A DNA stretch of 64,000 nucleotides from Unio delphinus (Eukaryota > Mollusca > Bivalvia > Unionida > Unionidae), in the NCBI GenBank assembly GCA_029339505.1, contig JAQISU010000036.1, forward strand, positions 3,026,501 through 3,090,500, in the 5' to 3' direction. The position numbers were made by a program, and so were the translations under genes. This document shows, piece by piece, positions 17,925 to 28,022 of the stretch (within the stretch, counting starts at the first letter, position 1; each line of letters starts with the position of its first letter). The notes beneath the pieces were generated by a model. It was not told the DNA's origin, searched no databases, and saw nothing but the letters and a program-made list of their open reading frames with translations.

Positions 17925-18772
17925 CTCCTTTTATAGTAATGTTGACACTGTCCAAATACGACTTACTGGCGGGTAAATAATGAGAATGTACAAATTTGCA
18001 GTGAACGTGATAGGTATTTCCACCTTCCTCAGCGGCTGCGGCAGAATCTACTTTGAAAGGAATGACCCGCAGTAACGGTACAGATGTGTGTTTTACCCCT
18101 TTGTACTCCTACCACATTGGAGTACACAAAGATCAAATTTAGTCCTTGGTTCATTTCTACAAGGAATCGAAACTATTGCGCGAATTCCGAGTTACTGGTT
18201 ATGGCTGGTATTTGAATTTTCATCCAGACCACCTTGAGGTCTCCACCCAAAATATCATACAATTCAGGACAAAATGTAATAGCCATTATTTAATCCTCTG
18301 AAAATTTGATCATTAGACGACGAGCCACTTTATGGTACTCAAAGGTAACACTTTGTTTGGCTTTGTCCATGGCTTTACCAAACAAAATATTGAACCTGAT
18401 AGCAAGTGTAGTCACTAAATGTTGACCACTAAAATAATAGCCTGCAGGAATGGTGAACACATAAGTGGACAGTTGTTTAATTGTGGGCTCATCTGATTTC
18501 TTTATGTCAATGGTAGTGATAGCTAATTCGTCTAAGCCTTATTGCAATTGCTTGTCATACACTTCTACTGTAAAAGTGTTTTGATTTTCGACGATGTTTT
18601 TGATTTGTGTCGGGTGTATCATTTTCACTAAAGCTATTCCCAGTTGGCATCTTGATCCCAATGAATGGCAAGAGATAATTTAGCCGTGTAACAGCACAAA
18701 GTGTTGTTACGAAACACCTCCATGGAACTGTCACTGGGTCACGTTCAGTAAAATTGGTTAATAGCGTTGTTC
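17925..18772 (-). pseudogene. Polinton penton-like minor capsid protein, multiply broken
   Basis: The N-terminus contains PSDSSMEVF, preceded by stops at FY-T, then IHWDQDANWE. After a frame change come ALVKMIHPTQIKNI, TIPAGYYFSGQHLVTTL, SVTFEYHKVARRLMIKF and LNLIFVYSNVVG. HVHCKFVHSHYLPAS near 17980 is in another frame. These blocks, in this order, match the Polinton single-jelly-roll minor capsid protein. Several in-frame stops are visible. It abuts the PX-like remnant. Confidence 0.75.
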
Positions 18773-19193
18773 ATAATTCCAACGTTCTTCTGTCCGAGGA
18801 GTCACTGGAGGTTAAAGGAGTGTCTAAAAGAGGATTGTGATTGGAATTGTGACTGTTACTAGAATGACTGACGTTGGACGAAAGACTCCCAATAGTGTTA
18901 ATGTTGTTCCCGTTGTAAGAGTATTTCAGGGAAGGATTGGGAAGAAGAGAACCGATGCAACAGCTGAGTAAAATGGTCCACAATTGTTTGTCTCCTTGTT
19001 GCAAACTAATATTAGCAATGGCTGCAGCGATGACACAATACACCACAACGATTTGACAGAAAAAGACGATTTACGTTTTATGGACACGTTCTCCACACCA
19101 TACGCACAAGGAGGGTTGCTTTTGTAAATCTTGCAGAGAAGAACTGGGCGAAGAAGTAGTCACTGTGGTCGCTGAAGCTGTATTAAAGGGCAT
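18771..19193 (-). pseudogene. PW-like membrane protein remnant
   Basis: It starts at ATG 19193 with a Thr/Ser-rich head and LCVWCGERVHKT, then a TAA. The frame continues with VVYCVIAAAIANISL (hydrophobic segment) and WTILLSCCIGSLLP, then an Asn/Ser-rich tail (NSHNSNHNPLLD). The position between integrase and penton-like gene and the membrane segments suggest a small virion membrane protein. The name PW is by position only. Confidence 0.4.
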
Positions 19194-19334
19194 GATGGTC
19201 ACTTCTTTTTATAGTCAATGACTTGCGAAGCGTCAATCCAAGAATCAAATCTAGGAGGATATCCTTTCCAACATACTTTGACTTTTTTAACACGACGTTT
19301 TCCTACTTTATGTGTTCTTCATTCGAGAATGCTT

Positions 19335-20306
19335 TCAATGTCGTACACGTCGTCTTCTTTTTTTGGGGACACGTTGTAACTCAGGCATGTAAAACGTTCT
19401 TTTTAAGACTTTTCCGTTCATGTCTTCAAATTTATAGACGGTAGGATGACGATCACGTACTCGTCCAGTAACACGAAACAATTCGGTGGTCCAGTTGGGT
19501 GAGTAACCTTTGTGCGTTTGGTTTTGCCAATGCGAACCCAATCTCCAGGGGTTAACACTCCACCTTTCTTGGGGCAGCCATCGTCCGGGACGTACCAAAC
19601 AGACGCTCAAAACCAGTCACTTCGTTGTCAGGAGTCACATCTTGTGGGGCACGTCCAATGCTTCTATGGTAAGACTGATTGTAGGCTTGGAAAAAGTGCG
19701 GTAAGACGTCGATGTACTTGAGAGTGTGTTGATGCGTAAAATATTTCCACATGCGTTCTTTCAAGGTAAGTTGAAAACATTCCACGAGGCTGGCTTTGGT
19801 TTCATGATTTTCGGTGGTGAAAAAAAATGAATGTCACGTTTCTTTAATTCTCGGTGGAAAGCTTGGTTCAGAAAATCGGTGCCTTTGTCAGTTTGCCATC
19901 GAAGAGGGTTACGAACACTTTATTTCAACACGAGTTGCAGGGCTTGTACTAACTATCAGCTCGATTTGGATGTCAATTGTACGACCCAGGCAAATTTAGA
20001 AAAGACGTCGATGACACAAAACAAATATTTGTAGCCACGATTGTAGGTGGCAGAATGAGATACATCGGCTAAATCGGCTGGCCACTGATGATCGATTCCT
20101 ACCACCTGAGTGCGACTTCTGTGAAATTTTCGTCGAATGGGTTTGTGTAAAGTGTACGTAGCTTGTTCTTGTAACTATCGTTGTACTTCAGGTAAACGGA
20201 GCTTTTTTAGGCGAGTGTTAGCAGCACGATACAATTTCTGAATGCCTCCGTAACCTGCAGGGTGGGCGGCTGGATCGTAGTAAATGTTGGTTAATACCTT
20301 CTCCAT
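19335..20306 (-). pseudogene. Polinton integrase (retroviral-type DDE), frameshifted
   Basis: It starts at ATG 20306 (MEKVLTNIYYDPAAHPAGYG). Blocks in order: HKPIRRKFHRSR, WPADLADVSH (first catalytic Asp), YKYLFCVIDVFSKFAWV, TDKGTDF (second Asp), VECFQLTLKERMWKYF (catalytic Glu region) and YNQSYHRSIGRAPQDV. A C-terminal part follows with RVRDRHPTVYKFEDMNG, resembling the chromo-like end of Polinton integrases. Breaks include a stop after the LPEVQR helix and a frame change in a T-run near 19828. The three acidic residues survive, but the gene is not translatable. Confidence 0.8.
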
Positions 20307-20313
20307 GGTTTTG

Positions 20314-20778
20314 TTAATACGTCACCCACTCTTCGATGATACTGCTTTGGGTGGGACAAAATGAGTGTTGTTTGGAAACGGTTTTAAGTGTCCAATGTGC
20401 CACAGGAGCCGACGTCGAGGGCGCTGGTGGTAGTGGCAGTGGTAAAGGTGGTAATGGGATAGCTTTAGTCTTCTTTTCTTTTCTCACTTCTGGCTTCTTT
20501 TCTTTATTTTTCCCATCTGTCGAAGGAGGAGTGGCTATCATGTTTTTTAACCCACGTTTTGAGTTTTTTCGTTGGGGACTGGGGGAAGGGGTCAACAAGG
20601 AAGCTGCACTCTTACGCAGAATGGGAGTGGTAGTGGGTGTTTGAAAGATATCATGGGGTCCTTCTTCCTTGGGTAATGGTGGGGTGACGTCTGTCTTGCC
20701 CACTGTAGATTGTGAGAACGACGGACTATTCATCAGAGCCTTCAAATCGGTCAGAGTGGGTAGAGCTGCTTGTTCCAC
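20314..20778 (-). CDS. Pro/Ser/Lys-rich protein of unknown function
   Basis: 154 aa open frame (MEQAALPTLTDLKALMNSP...) directly upstream of the integrase on the same strand, ending 8 bp before its start. It is low-complexity: basic and Pro-rich, with SPSPQRKNSKRG, KNKEKKPEVRKEKKTK and a PLPPLPLPLPPAP tract. It is probably disordered. No family is recognised. It is the longest unbroken frame in this part of the Polinton, but composition bias may explain that. Confidence 0.4.
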   Translation of the reverse strand: MEQAALPTLTDLKALMNSPSFSQSTVGKTDVTPPLPKEEGPHDIFQTPTTTPILRKSAASLLTPSPSPQRKNSKRGLKNMIATPPSTDGKNKEKKPEVRKEKKTKAIPLPPLPLPLPPAPSTSAPVAHWTLKTVSKQHSFCPTQSSIIEEWVTY

Positions 20779-21053
20779 AGTTTTTCGATGAAAGAGTTGC
20801 AGTCATTTCAAGAGTTGACCGTACTTTTGCGATTTTTCGGTTTCGGACAAATCGTGGCGATGCATCAAGGATTGCTATTCGTGATGTAATTGGGACATCT
20901 AGGTCAAATCAGGATTGTGTGTTTATGGGGGGTACGTTGTTCTTGCCAACGTGGTGCTCCATGGGTTCCTTTTATCTTCTGGAAGGATTAACTTTGGGAT
21001 ATCCCTTGTGCCATCCCTTGTATCAAACCTGGCAACATATTTAGGATGCCGGT

Positions 21054-21345
21054 TCACGTTAATCCTCCCAACACAGGAGGAAGAAAGGGTAAAACTCCTC
21101 TGCGTTGTAATAACGTCTTTTTCTTTTGACGGACGGGTATTTTCGTTTGAACCATTTGACGAAGAACGTGTCGATGTTTGGCTAAGCATTTTTTCTGGTG
21201 TGGAGACAATGGTATCGTCCCTTTCAGGGCATTCAAACAACATTTGCACACGGTATCGATGATGTCTTTGGAGGCCGTTTTAAAAATTTGTTTTCGCATG
21301 GGTATAGAGGCTTAGGACAGGATGGACAACACGTCTCCGTATTTG
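21054..21345 (-). pseudogene. Conserved Polinton ORF (LLSxLS...NALKGxIPLSPxQKxxLxKH...LR)
   Basis: The visible blocks are DVLSILS, stop, SIPMRKQIFKTASKDIID, CCLNALKGTIPLSPHQKK, LAKHRHVLRQM and a C-terminus LLQRRGVLPFLPPVLGGL. This pattern recurs in animal Mavericks as a small conserved protein with no settled function. One in-frame stop precedes the SIPM segment. The downstream end overlaps the duplicated block around 21110-21490. Confidence 0.6.
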
Positions 21346-21760
21346 GCTAAACGCGGAGGTAGTCCTTTCCTTTTCTTTCCTTTCTGGGGTGAATAACAAT
21401 GTTTTCTGCGAGGTGACATCTTTGCTTGTTCGTTTCACAATACCACTAACGTCAAAGACTTGGAACACACAACCTTTTATCTCTTTTGTTGTGCCATCAC
21501 TTGTTTATAACTGACAGCACTTCTTTAAAAATAAATAATCTTTTTCTTTTGACAGACGGGTATTTTCTTTTGAGCCATTTGACGAAGAAGGTGTCGATGT
21601 TTGGCTAAATCAGGAGGTAGTCCTTTCCTTTTTTATCCTTTGTGAGGTGAATAAGAATGTTTTCGGCGAGGTGACATCTTTTCGTGTTTGTTCCACAATA
21701 CCACTGACGTCAAAGACTTGGTACACACCCTCTTTTATCTACTTGCTTTCGTCAAAAAAG
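21110..21760. repeat. Partial tandem duplication inside the Polinton
   Basis: Two copies share CTTTTTCTTTTGACGGACGG, TTTGACGAAGAA, GTCGATGTTTGGCTAA, GGAGGTAGTCCTTTCCTTTT, GCGAGGTGACATC and ACGTCAAAGACTTGG. They lie at about 21115-21490 and 21538-21745; the second is shorter and diverged. A faint third copy begins near 21810. The duplication probably copied the 5' region of the conserved ORF above. Confidence 0.65.
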
Positions 21761-22960
21761 TAACGATGTGTTTTCCAAAATCACCAAAGTAACCTCCTTT
21801 TTGGTGACTCTTCTTTTTCTTTAAACGACTGCCTATTTTAGGAGATTACATCGATGTTTGGTTTATAAGCGTTTTGTAGGATAACGATATTGTCTTTTTC
21901 TTTTTCTTTTTTGGACAGCAGAACACCGAGGGTTGTGCTGTGCACGTTTTTGAAGAGACATCATTGGGTGTTTAGCAGTGGCACATAAAATACTGATTCA
22001 CGTTGTTGTCCTCAAGTAATTTTTTATACTGGAATGCGACGCTACTGATTATCTTTCCGTCGTATCAACTTCATGACAGGTAACACACGTCGTAAAGGGG
22101 TTCGCAGTGGACTAAATCGGAACAGTTCTTGTTTGGACAAATCAAGTAAACACTTTAACATGCCAGATCTTTCTTGGACTTTGACTTTTGGGTGCAGGTA
22201 CTTTTGGAGCAGCTGCTACTGCCGCTAATTAGGAAGTGGGTGCTAGCGGTGGAGGAGACGTTATGGGAGACGCAGATTTCCAATGTTTCATCAAATTAGG
22301 AAGAACGGGTGTCAGATTGGATTTGGCTGGCATCACCAGCAACGGAGAAGTGGAAGCACCTGGTGCTACTGGAAACGCGGTCACTAGTGCTGCATGTCGT
22401 GGTTTACGAAGGTAAGGTTGCGTCCTGGCCGAACTGCCTCTTTAACGGGTGACAGCTCTTTTCTGTGGACTTTTCTTTTTCTGTGTTTTGATCTTGGCAC
22501 CATTGTTCTTTTTATTACAGGGTTCATTTGGCTTTTTTTCTTGGGGTGATCTTTGGGAGCATTGGGATCCCATTTTAAAAGGGAACGAATGATGATACCT
22601 CCTAGAAAATAGCTACCTCCAGGATTCAAAATGATTTGCTTTTAGGTTTGAGTATCGATGCGAGGATCAGCCAGGTGCGCCAAGGCTACTTTGTTTCTGT
22701 CAAAAAGGCGTTTGGTTTGATGTGGAATGTGAATAATGCCTTGCAGTATTTGACGTGCTGTCACCGCATGCCATCGTAAGACTTCTTTGAGACTGGCTTC
22801 TAAGACGTGAGCACGTATATGTGGATTTTTTTCCTCTACTGAGACCGTACAAAGCCCGAATCAATTTAATGGGAAGATGAGACTGAAGGGAAGTCATGTT
22901 GACAATATATGAGGCAAGATCAAAGTGACCGAGGTTTTAATAGATTTTTTAGTGATTCAT
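21761..22960. other. Decayed Polinton interior, no firm gene
   Basis: Short minus-strand frames (22629-22384, basic; 22897-22700, helical) occur without recognisable domains. They may be remnants of the gene whose better-conserved part lies at 22965-23162. I can support nothing more specific. Confidence 0.4.
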
Positions 22961-22964
22961 ATTG

Positions 22965-23162
22965 TTATGTCGACGACGAGGACGTGTACACGACAGGTCC
23001 TCCGTCTTGACACCAGTCTTGAAACAAATGGGTACGAAATCGCAAATAATCGGGAGTGGTTGGTTTTAAATCCACGAGTAAATAGGCGTGTGGGGTTTGA
23101 GTGGCATCATCGTACGCATGAGTCAGCCAAGGTGTTCCTAACTGTTTGGTTAAGACTTGCAC
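22965..23162 (-). pseudogene. Fragment of a conserved Polinton ORF (QLGTPWLTHAY...LLVDLKPTTPDYLRxRTHLF)
   Basis: A 65-aa frame with QLGTPWLTHAYDDA, HAYLLVDLKPTTPDYLRFRT and VVYTSSS. A similar module is common in animal Mavericks and usually forms the N-terminal part of a longer protein; the rest should lie towards lower coordinates, where frames are broken. Function unknown. Confidence 0.5.
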
Positions 23163-23214
23163 TTGCGATTGTTACGTGGTTAGGCTCGAAAAAGCAGCAA
23201 CAAAGAAAGAAGTG

Positions 23215-23980
23215 AAAACTAGCAAGCTTGTAAAACTTTAACAATGAATTTATTAAGTACAAATGCTGTATAAGAGAACATAAATAAACTTACGGTTTTA
23301 GAGAATCAAATCCAACAATAATCCAATATAGAATTCACAAAAATAATCCACTAATGGAATTGCAAACGTCCTGATAAATAAATGTTCTAATAGTTCCAGG
23401 TTCGAATCTTGACGATGTAATCCAAAATGGCTGACAATGTCACGTGATGCAGTTCTTGTTTTTAAAATAATCCAAATGAAAATCATAAACTCATGTCCTT
23501 TTCCAGATAAATGGAATAATTCCTCTTGCTACAACGAAATGACACAATTTGCAGTACAAGGTAATTAAAATTATAACTCAAACAGAAGGCACAACTTAAT
23601 AATATAAACGTCCAACATCTACTGAATTGATCTATCCCAAACAATAATTTAAATACCTGTTGTTTACGTAAACAAGTGATCACGTGATTTTATGGAAGTT
23701 CATAGAAGGTCAAAGAAAGACACTACCTTCTCTAAGTCACATACTAATAGAATGATCCAGAAAGATGTCTTTGGATTTTCGCCAATCGTTTTAGAAGCTT
23801 GTTGACACTGTCTGAAGCAGGATCAGAAATTAGGTCTACAAGCCAAGTTCATAAACATGTTTACAGATAAAGTATGGTCATAGAGATTGTTTTAGAATAA
23901 TCTCCCAATTAATGTATTTTAAAACCAAAATGACAAATTTGAATTTGGCAATTATAAATAAATAATTTAAATCAAATAGA
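23215..23980. repeat. Dispersed AT-rich repeat inserted in the Polinton
   Basis: CAAGCTTGTAAAACTTTAAC, AACTTACGGTTTTAGAGAAT and ATAATCC-type motifs resemble sequences at 47640-48260, 48890-49510 and 62740-62780 (CAAGCTTTGTAAAATTTAAA). It interrupts the Polinton just after the ATPase fragment, whose frame ends at 23982. No ORF is found. It is probably a non-autonomous element; the exact ends are not resolved. Confidence 0.45.
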
Positions 23981-23981
23981 C

Positions 23982-24515
23982 CTAACACGATTTATCTCGA
24001 GGGTGTTTAAACAAGATCACGCAATGAGCATTGAAACTAATGGTACGATGGGCTTTACTTTGTTGAAATAAATTTTGTTTTATGTAAATGACACTGGCAT
24101 TACGATGATGTCCTTTACGCGTAAACCACAGTTTAATTTCTTCTTCGTCTTCTTTTAACATGTCGTCAAAAATGACCAAATGAGTTTGACTAGGGTCAGA
24201 CACGATCCCATCGTCTTCGCTGGGAATGCCTTCCACAAACACAATGGAATCACCTTCACTTTCTTGCAAGAGGCTGTATGGCGATTGCCACTCTTTGTAA
24301 CATCACACGATACGATGAGGTGAACGATCGATTCAATGATATTTATGTCCGATCAAACGTTTGACACATTCGGTTTCGCCTAAACCGCTCGGTCCAGCAA
24401 TTAACATGTTAAAAGGATGACGAAGATACAAGACATCCCAACTAGAGTGATCTAAGTGTTCGTCAATGACTTTGAATGTCGAGGAGGAAGTAGTAGAAAT
24501 AGTTGAATTAGCCAT
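23982..24515 (-). pseudogene. Polinton packaging ATPase (FtsK-HerA type), truncated, Walker A Lys lost
   Basis: It starts at 24515. The Walker A region reads AGPSGLGETE, with Glu where the family has Lys (GK-T). After a frame break near 24330, Walker B is HLVIFDDML, followed by WFTRKGHHRNASVIYIKQNLF (sensor/Gln) and HRTISFNAHCVILFKHPRDK. These blocks are typical of Polinton/adenovirus-like genome-packaging ATPases. The protein ends right after PRDKSC, where the dispersed repeat begins, so the C-terminal part is missing. Confidence 0.8.
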
Positions 24516-25872
24516 AGTAGTGTGGGGTATGACACTATTGACACAAAAACAGACAAGACAAGAGAATTTATACTTTTTTCAAGACACTTTTATTTCAATG
24601 CATGTTTAAATTGGAACAACACGAAAGACAAAAATACATAAAAGCCAAATGGATAAGTACAGGAATATAATACACATGGAAACGATCAAAGTGGCATATA
24701 AACAAGTCTCTGTACAACATTGTTTAGGTAGCCAATGTGTCCTTGAGGTAGTGTGTAATGTTGGTATGGTCTCTACATGGGGTACAGTCACATAGGTGTC
24801 CTCTCAGAAGGGTCTTTGTGGGGGAATGTCCATGACAGTGCTGTCTTGAACAGGGTGATTGTCTTGGGTGACAGATTATTTTTCTTCTTCTGGCACTGTC
24901 ACTAACACAGGTTTAAAAGTGACTTTTTCACTCGACGATGGATTTTACGAACACAACGCTTGAGCATAATGGGATGCTTCTTTTGTCCAAGCCTCAAAGT
25001 CCAAACTTTTTTCCAGTCACGTACATCTGTCCAATGAGGGTGTAAATCAAAAGCTACACACACATCTTCGTGCACCACTTCCGTTCATAAAATTTGACGA
25101 ATCTTTTTTTCCTGTAGAGGTCGAGACGTATCCAGATGAAAGCGTAAGGCTTTTAACAGAATGAGTCTCTCGTGGACATTTAAAGGAGTCACCATACTGT
25201 CTTTTTTTGTAGGTAGTGTTCGTAAAGTGTCCACAAGGAATCGACAGGTAAACGAAATCCTAGAAAGCAAGTCACTAAAACACACACTACACGTCGACCC
25301 AAAATAATGGGACACAGTTCTTGTAATCCTTCACCGTGTGAATATTCTCATTGATATCCTTCCACGGAATCTGTTTTATCAGAAGCGATAAAGGTTGTGG
25401 CATGGTCGTTCTATTTTATACTTTTTTATGTCGAAGACCATAAGTGTATATTCTGCACAGAATTATTTAAAATCTTCTCCAAAAGTGAAAGTGATTTATA
25501 TAACGTGTAATTTCGGACCACTGCCATTCCGGGTAATGGTCCAGAATGATCAAACAATCTTCAGATTTATACGAACTAAATTCGAATCTGTGGAAGGTAG
25601 ACTTGATCCAGAGAAATGTGACACGTTGGTTAATTTTTGTCACTTTCCTCTTGCGTATTTCACGACACAAAAGTTCTACACTCACCAATTGAGATTTTTC
25701 TTTAGCAAGTCCCTGCTAAACGCTCTTGTAGATCTTCTCTTGCAATTCGTGTGGTAATCCTTGAATATTATGTTTAGAGAGGGTTTATATACTAGATTAG
25801 GTTTATCTGCAAGACAAACTGCTTTGTTAAACGACATGGTACAGTATTGTCACTTTCAATCACTAGGTCCCA
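24516..25872. other. Polinton interior between ATPase and BIR gene: unassigned ORF remnants
   Basis: Minus-strand frames at 25315-25085 (VNVHERLILLKALRFHLD-like helical sequence) and 25790-25467 (LSKHNIQGLPHELQEKI, then VELLCREIRKRKVTK) may be decayed accessory genes. The second resembles a short F-box-like LPxEL start, but this is weak. No PolB catalytic motif is visible here. Confidence 0.35.
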
Positions 25873-25884
25873 CTAAAGAAAGGT

Positions 25885-26106
25885 ATTAAAAATTCGGAGA
25901 CCATCGATGATGTTCCAGGTAAGCGGAATCTTTCTGTTTCGACTCGTAAATTGACACAGAGCAACTGAAACATTTGACTTTATCCCCTTCGCCCAGTAGA
26001 AAAATCCGGCCCTGGCTAATTCTTCAGGAGTTAGTTCAGGCAGATATTTTGGCCATTTATCTTTGAAGGTTTGGAATCGACTTTTAAAGTGACAGTATTC
26101 AGGCAA
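25885..26106 (-). pseudogene. BIR (inhibitor-of-apoptosis repeat) domain, one frameshift
   Basis: The first frame reads FKSRFQTFKDKWP (the R-x2-TF-x3-WP start of a BIR domain), then LTPEELARAGFFYWAKG. A missing G in the run at about 25978 shifts the frame. The second frame then continues with DKVKCFSC (CxxC zinc ligands) and YLEHHRWSPNF (His ligand). The usual final Cys (WFPxC) is replaced. The match covers a whole ~70-residue BIR fold with one frameshift, so it was once coding. It lies just downstream of the PolB fragment on the same strand, inside the Polinton. It may have been captured from a host or baculovirus-like IAP gene to block cell death; that role is inference. Confidence 0.7.
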
Positions 26107-26990
26107 GCTGGTAGGGAACGACTCTCCTCACTTCAGTTCGATGCAGGTACGGTGAAATTCCTAGGAGTCTACGATAACGTGTGGCACCGCCTTCGCATCC
26201 CTCACGTTTAACATGTACAGCATCACTTTGAATGGTTGATTTAGGGGTAGTAGTCATAGCATAGTTCCCAAGATGTCCTGATGAATCGCTAAGGTCGAAG
26301 CGTTTGGCATCATTGCAATGGCAAATCACGTCCTGAAGGTGAACTTTCAAAGTGTAACGAGGAACAAAGACGTCTTGCCATCTTTGCATTTCTGTAATGC
26401 CGCAAGGGGTGTTTTGGGATATCCCCGCTGGTTGTTTGGCTCGGTCCGATTGTCGAATACTTTTCCAGGCTCTTTTCCATTCTGCCGTCTCGTTCTTGTT
26501 GGCATACGTTTGACCGACGACGATGGCACGGGCTAAAAACATCTGATCTTGAAAATTGTTAGATTGGACAAGGCTTCGCTTAATGTTGCGAAGGTTGTCG
26601 ACCAATAATACTTTTTTGTGTCCTGTCCCCTGGGGAAAAGAAACGTGGTTCATGAACAGTGTGGCTTTTCCATCCGCGATGTGATACTTGTCGTTGGATT
26701 GTTGCACATGTTGAATCTTGTCGATGACTTTGGAAGGTGTTAATTGCGATGGACTGCTAAACTCGAACCAGACGGGAGACTGCAAATTATTGTGATGGAT
26801 AGAAAGTCTCAAGCGATCGTCTTCTTTGGCTTGGCATTTCTGTTTAAGTGCAGTTAACACAGAATAACACACCTCGGTAATGAACACCTCTATATACTCC
26901 AAAGGTACAGTGGACTTGAGATCTTTCAACTTTACGGCGTACGTGTAAGCCGTTGTTCTAAATTTTCGAGAGGAACGCTTTTCCGTCTCT
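26100..26990 (-). pseudogene. N-terminal region of Polinton protein-primed DNA polymerase B
   Basis: An open frame of 276 aa from 26929, possibly extending upstream. Blocks resembling the N-terminal part of Polinton PolB: SPVWFEFSSPSQLTPSKVID, HIADGKATLFMNHVSFPQG, DQMFLARAIVVGQTYANK, RQSDRAKQPAGI and PCGITEMQRWQDVF, then HLGNYAMTTTPKS. The C-terminal ~60 residues lose resemblance. The exonuclease and polymerase domains (for example a YxDTDS motif) are not found downstream, where the BIR gene begins. The element cannot encode its own polymerase. Confidence 0.65.
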
Positions 26991-27004
26991 CGAATGTGAT
27001 AGTA

Positions 27005-27202
27005 CTATTCAGGGTTTACTATGGGTGGTGAACTTTGCTTGGACGTCGATTGTCTGGGTGTGGATTCGGGCTCACTTATGTCATCTTCAAAATCACTGGC
27101 ATGAATTTGAGCCAAGACTTTAGCTACTGTGCAAGGCGATACATCACGTTTTTGTCTCTTATTGTCTTCTTCTTTCTTCACAACATGATGCGGTCTTTTC
27201 AT
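27005..27202 (-). CDS. Small charged protein with NLS-like start
   Basis: 65 aa, upstream of the PolB remnant on the same strand. It begins MKRPHHVVKKEEDNKRQKRD, a bipartite-type nuclear signal, followed by an acidic region (SDFEDDISEPES) and a Ser/Thr/Pro tail. It could be a separate small protein or the former N-terminus of the polymerase. No family is recognised. Confidence 0.35.
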   Translation of the reverse strand: MKRPHHVVKKEEDNKRQKRDVSPCTVAKVLAQIHASDFEDDISEPESTPRQSTSKQSSPPIVNPE

Positions 27203-27334
27203 CTTGTCTGCAAAAGGTCAAATGACTACATTTTAAAGACCATAACCCCTATATATTCATTTCCGATCCGTGCAGATACATAAAGGATCAGCGTCTAACC
27301 TTTCAGTATTCATTTTACTCTCACATTGACCAGA

Positions 27335-27697
27335 ATGATGGAAGAACCTACACAAGTTGAATTTCTCATCAGAGCTTTGCGTGGTGTCATAAAAAGATAA
27401 CCTTCAGACAAGCGTACGGACTACTCTCCCTCCATTCGAGATAAAAGTCAAGATACTTGTTATATCTGTAAGACGAAAGGACATTGGGCTACAGAATGTC
27501 CAGATCGTGAATAAAACAAAAAAGGTACCAGAAGAGACAAAAGTCAAGATACCTGTTATCATTGTAAAGAGAAAGGACATTAGTCTCCAAACTGCCCTAA
27601 GAAACAACAGGATCTGGAGGAGGAGAGGAATTCTAAACAGGAAGGAAGAACCCCGACACGTTTCCAAAGACAAGAAAAGAAGACGAATCGAAAGTGA
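27335..27697 (+). pseudogene. CCHC zinc-knuckle protein, three in-frame stops
   Basis: One frame from ATG 27335 to TGA 27695-27697 (121 codons), interrupted by two TAA and one TAG. It contains two CCHC knuckles, CYICKTKGHWATEC and CYHCKEKGH followed by a stop and NC. Each is preceded by the same RDKSQDTC segment, so the knuckle was duplicated. The C-terminus is basic (RFQRQEKKTNRK). It is on the strand opposite to most Polinton genes. Zinc knuckles of this type bind single-stranded nucleic acid. An AATAAA at about 27869 could be its poly(A) signal. Confidence 0.7.
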
Positions 27698-27980
27698 GGA
27701 GGAAGAAGAAAAAGAAAAACCCTTGACAGTAAAGAAATTGAAAAATCAGAAAGTGTGAACAGAAGAAGCCTATTAACTTTTAAAAGTGGTATTGTGTTGT
27801 ATTATATTGTGAATTGAATTGTAAACTTTGTACCAGAATACACCAGATGGAAAATGCTTTATTATAGAATAAAAACCAACACTGACACATTGTTCACTCA
27901 CACGTACATCATGGGTTTAAAAAAATAAAAATAAAAAAGAACTTTTGAGTTTTCATTGAAATAAGCAATTAAAATAGTAT

Positions 27981-28007
27981 TTCTTTTCGAAAGATTTGTG
28001 TGGCCCG
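27981..28007 (-). terminator. Histone-type 3' signal, cassette 4 (5' arm lost)
   Basis: On the minus strand TTTTC is followed by CGGGCC (28007-28002), then exactly 13 nt (ACACAAATCTTTC), then GAAAAGA. It aligns base for base with 29063-29093, but the stem's 5' arm has decayed to a T-rich sequence. It lies 16 nt past the stop of the gene ending at 28023. Confidence 0.6.
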
Positions 28008-28022
28008 GAAAACAAAACAAAC

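Noticed and set aside
21205..21235. Another histone-like stem (GTCCCTTTCAGGGC)
   Set aside because: The loop is too short, there is no purine element at the 13-nt spacing, and it lies within the conserved ORF reading frame.
23390..23412. Isolated B-box-like GGTTCGAATC
   Set aside because: No A box or tRNA fold at the right distance.
22000..26100. Remaining PolB exonuclease and polymerase domains
   Set aside because: Looked for DTDS-type and related motifs in the available frames and found none; the region holds ATPase, BIR and unassigned remnants.
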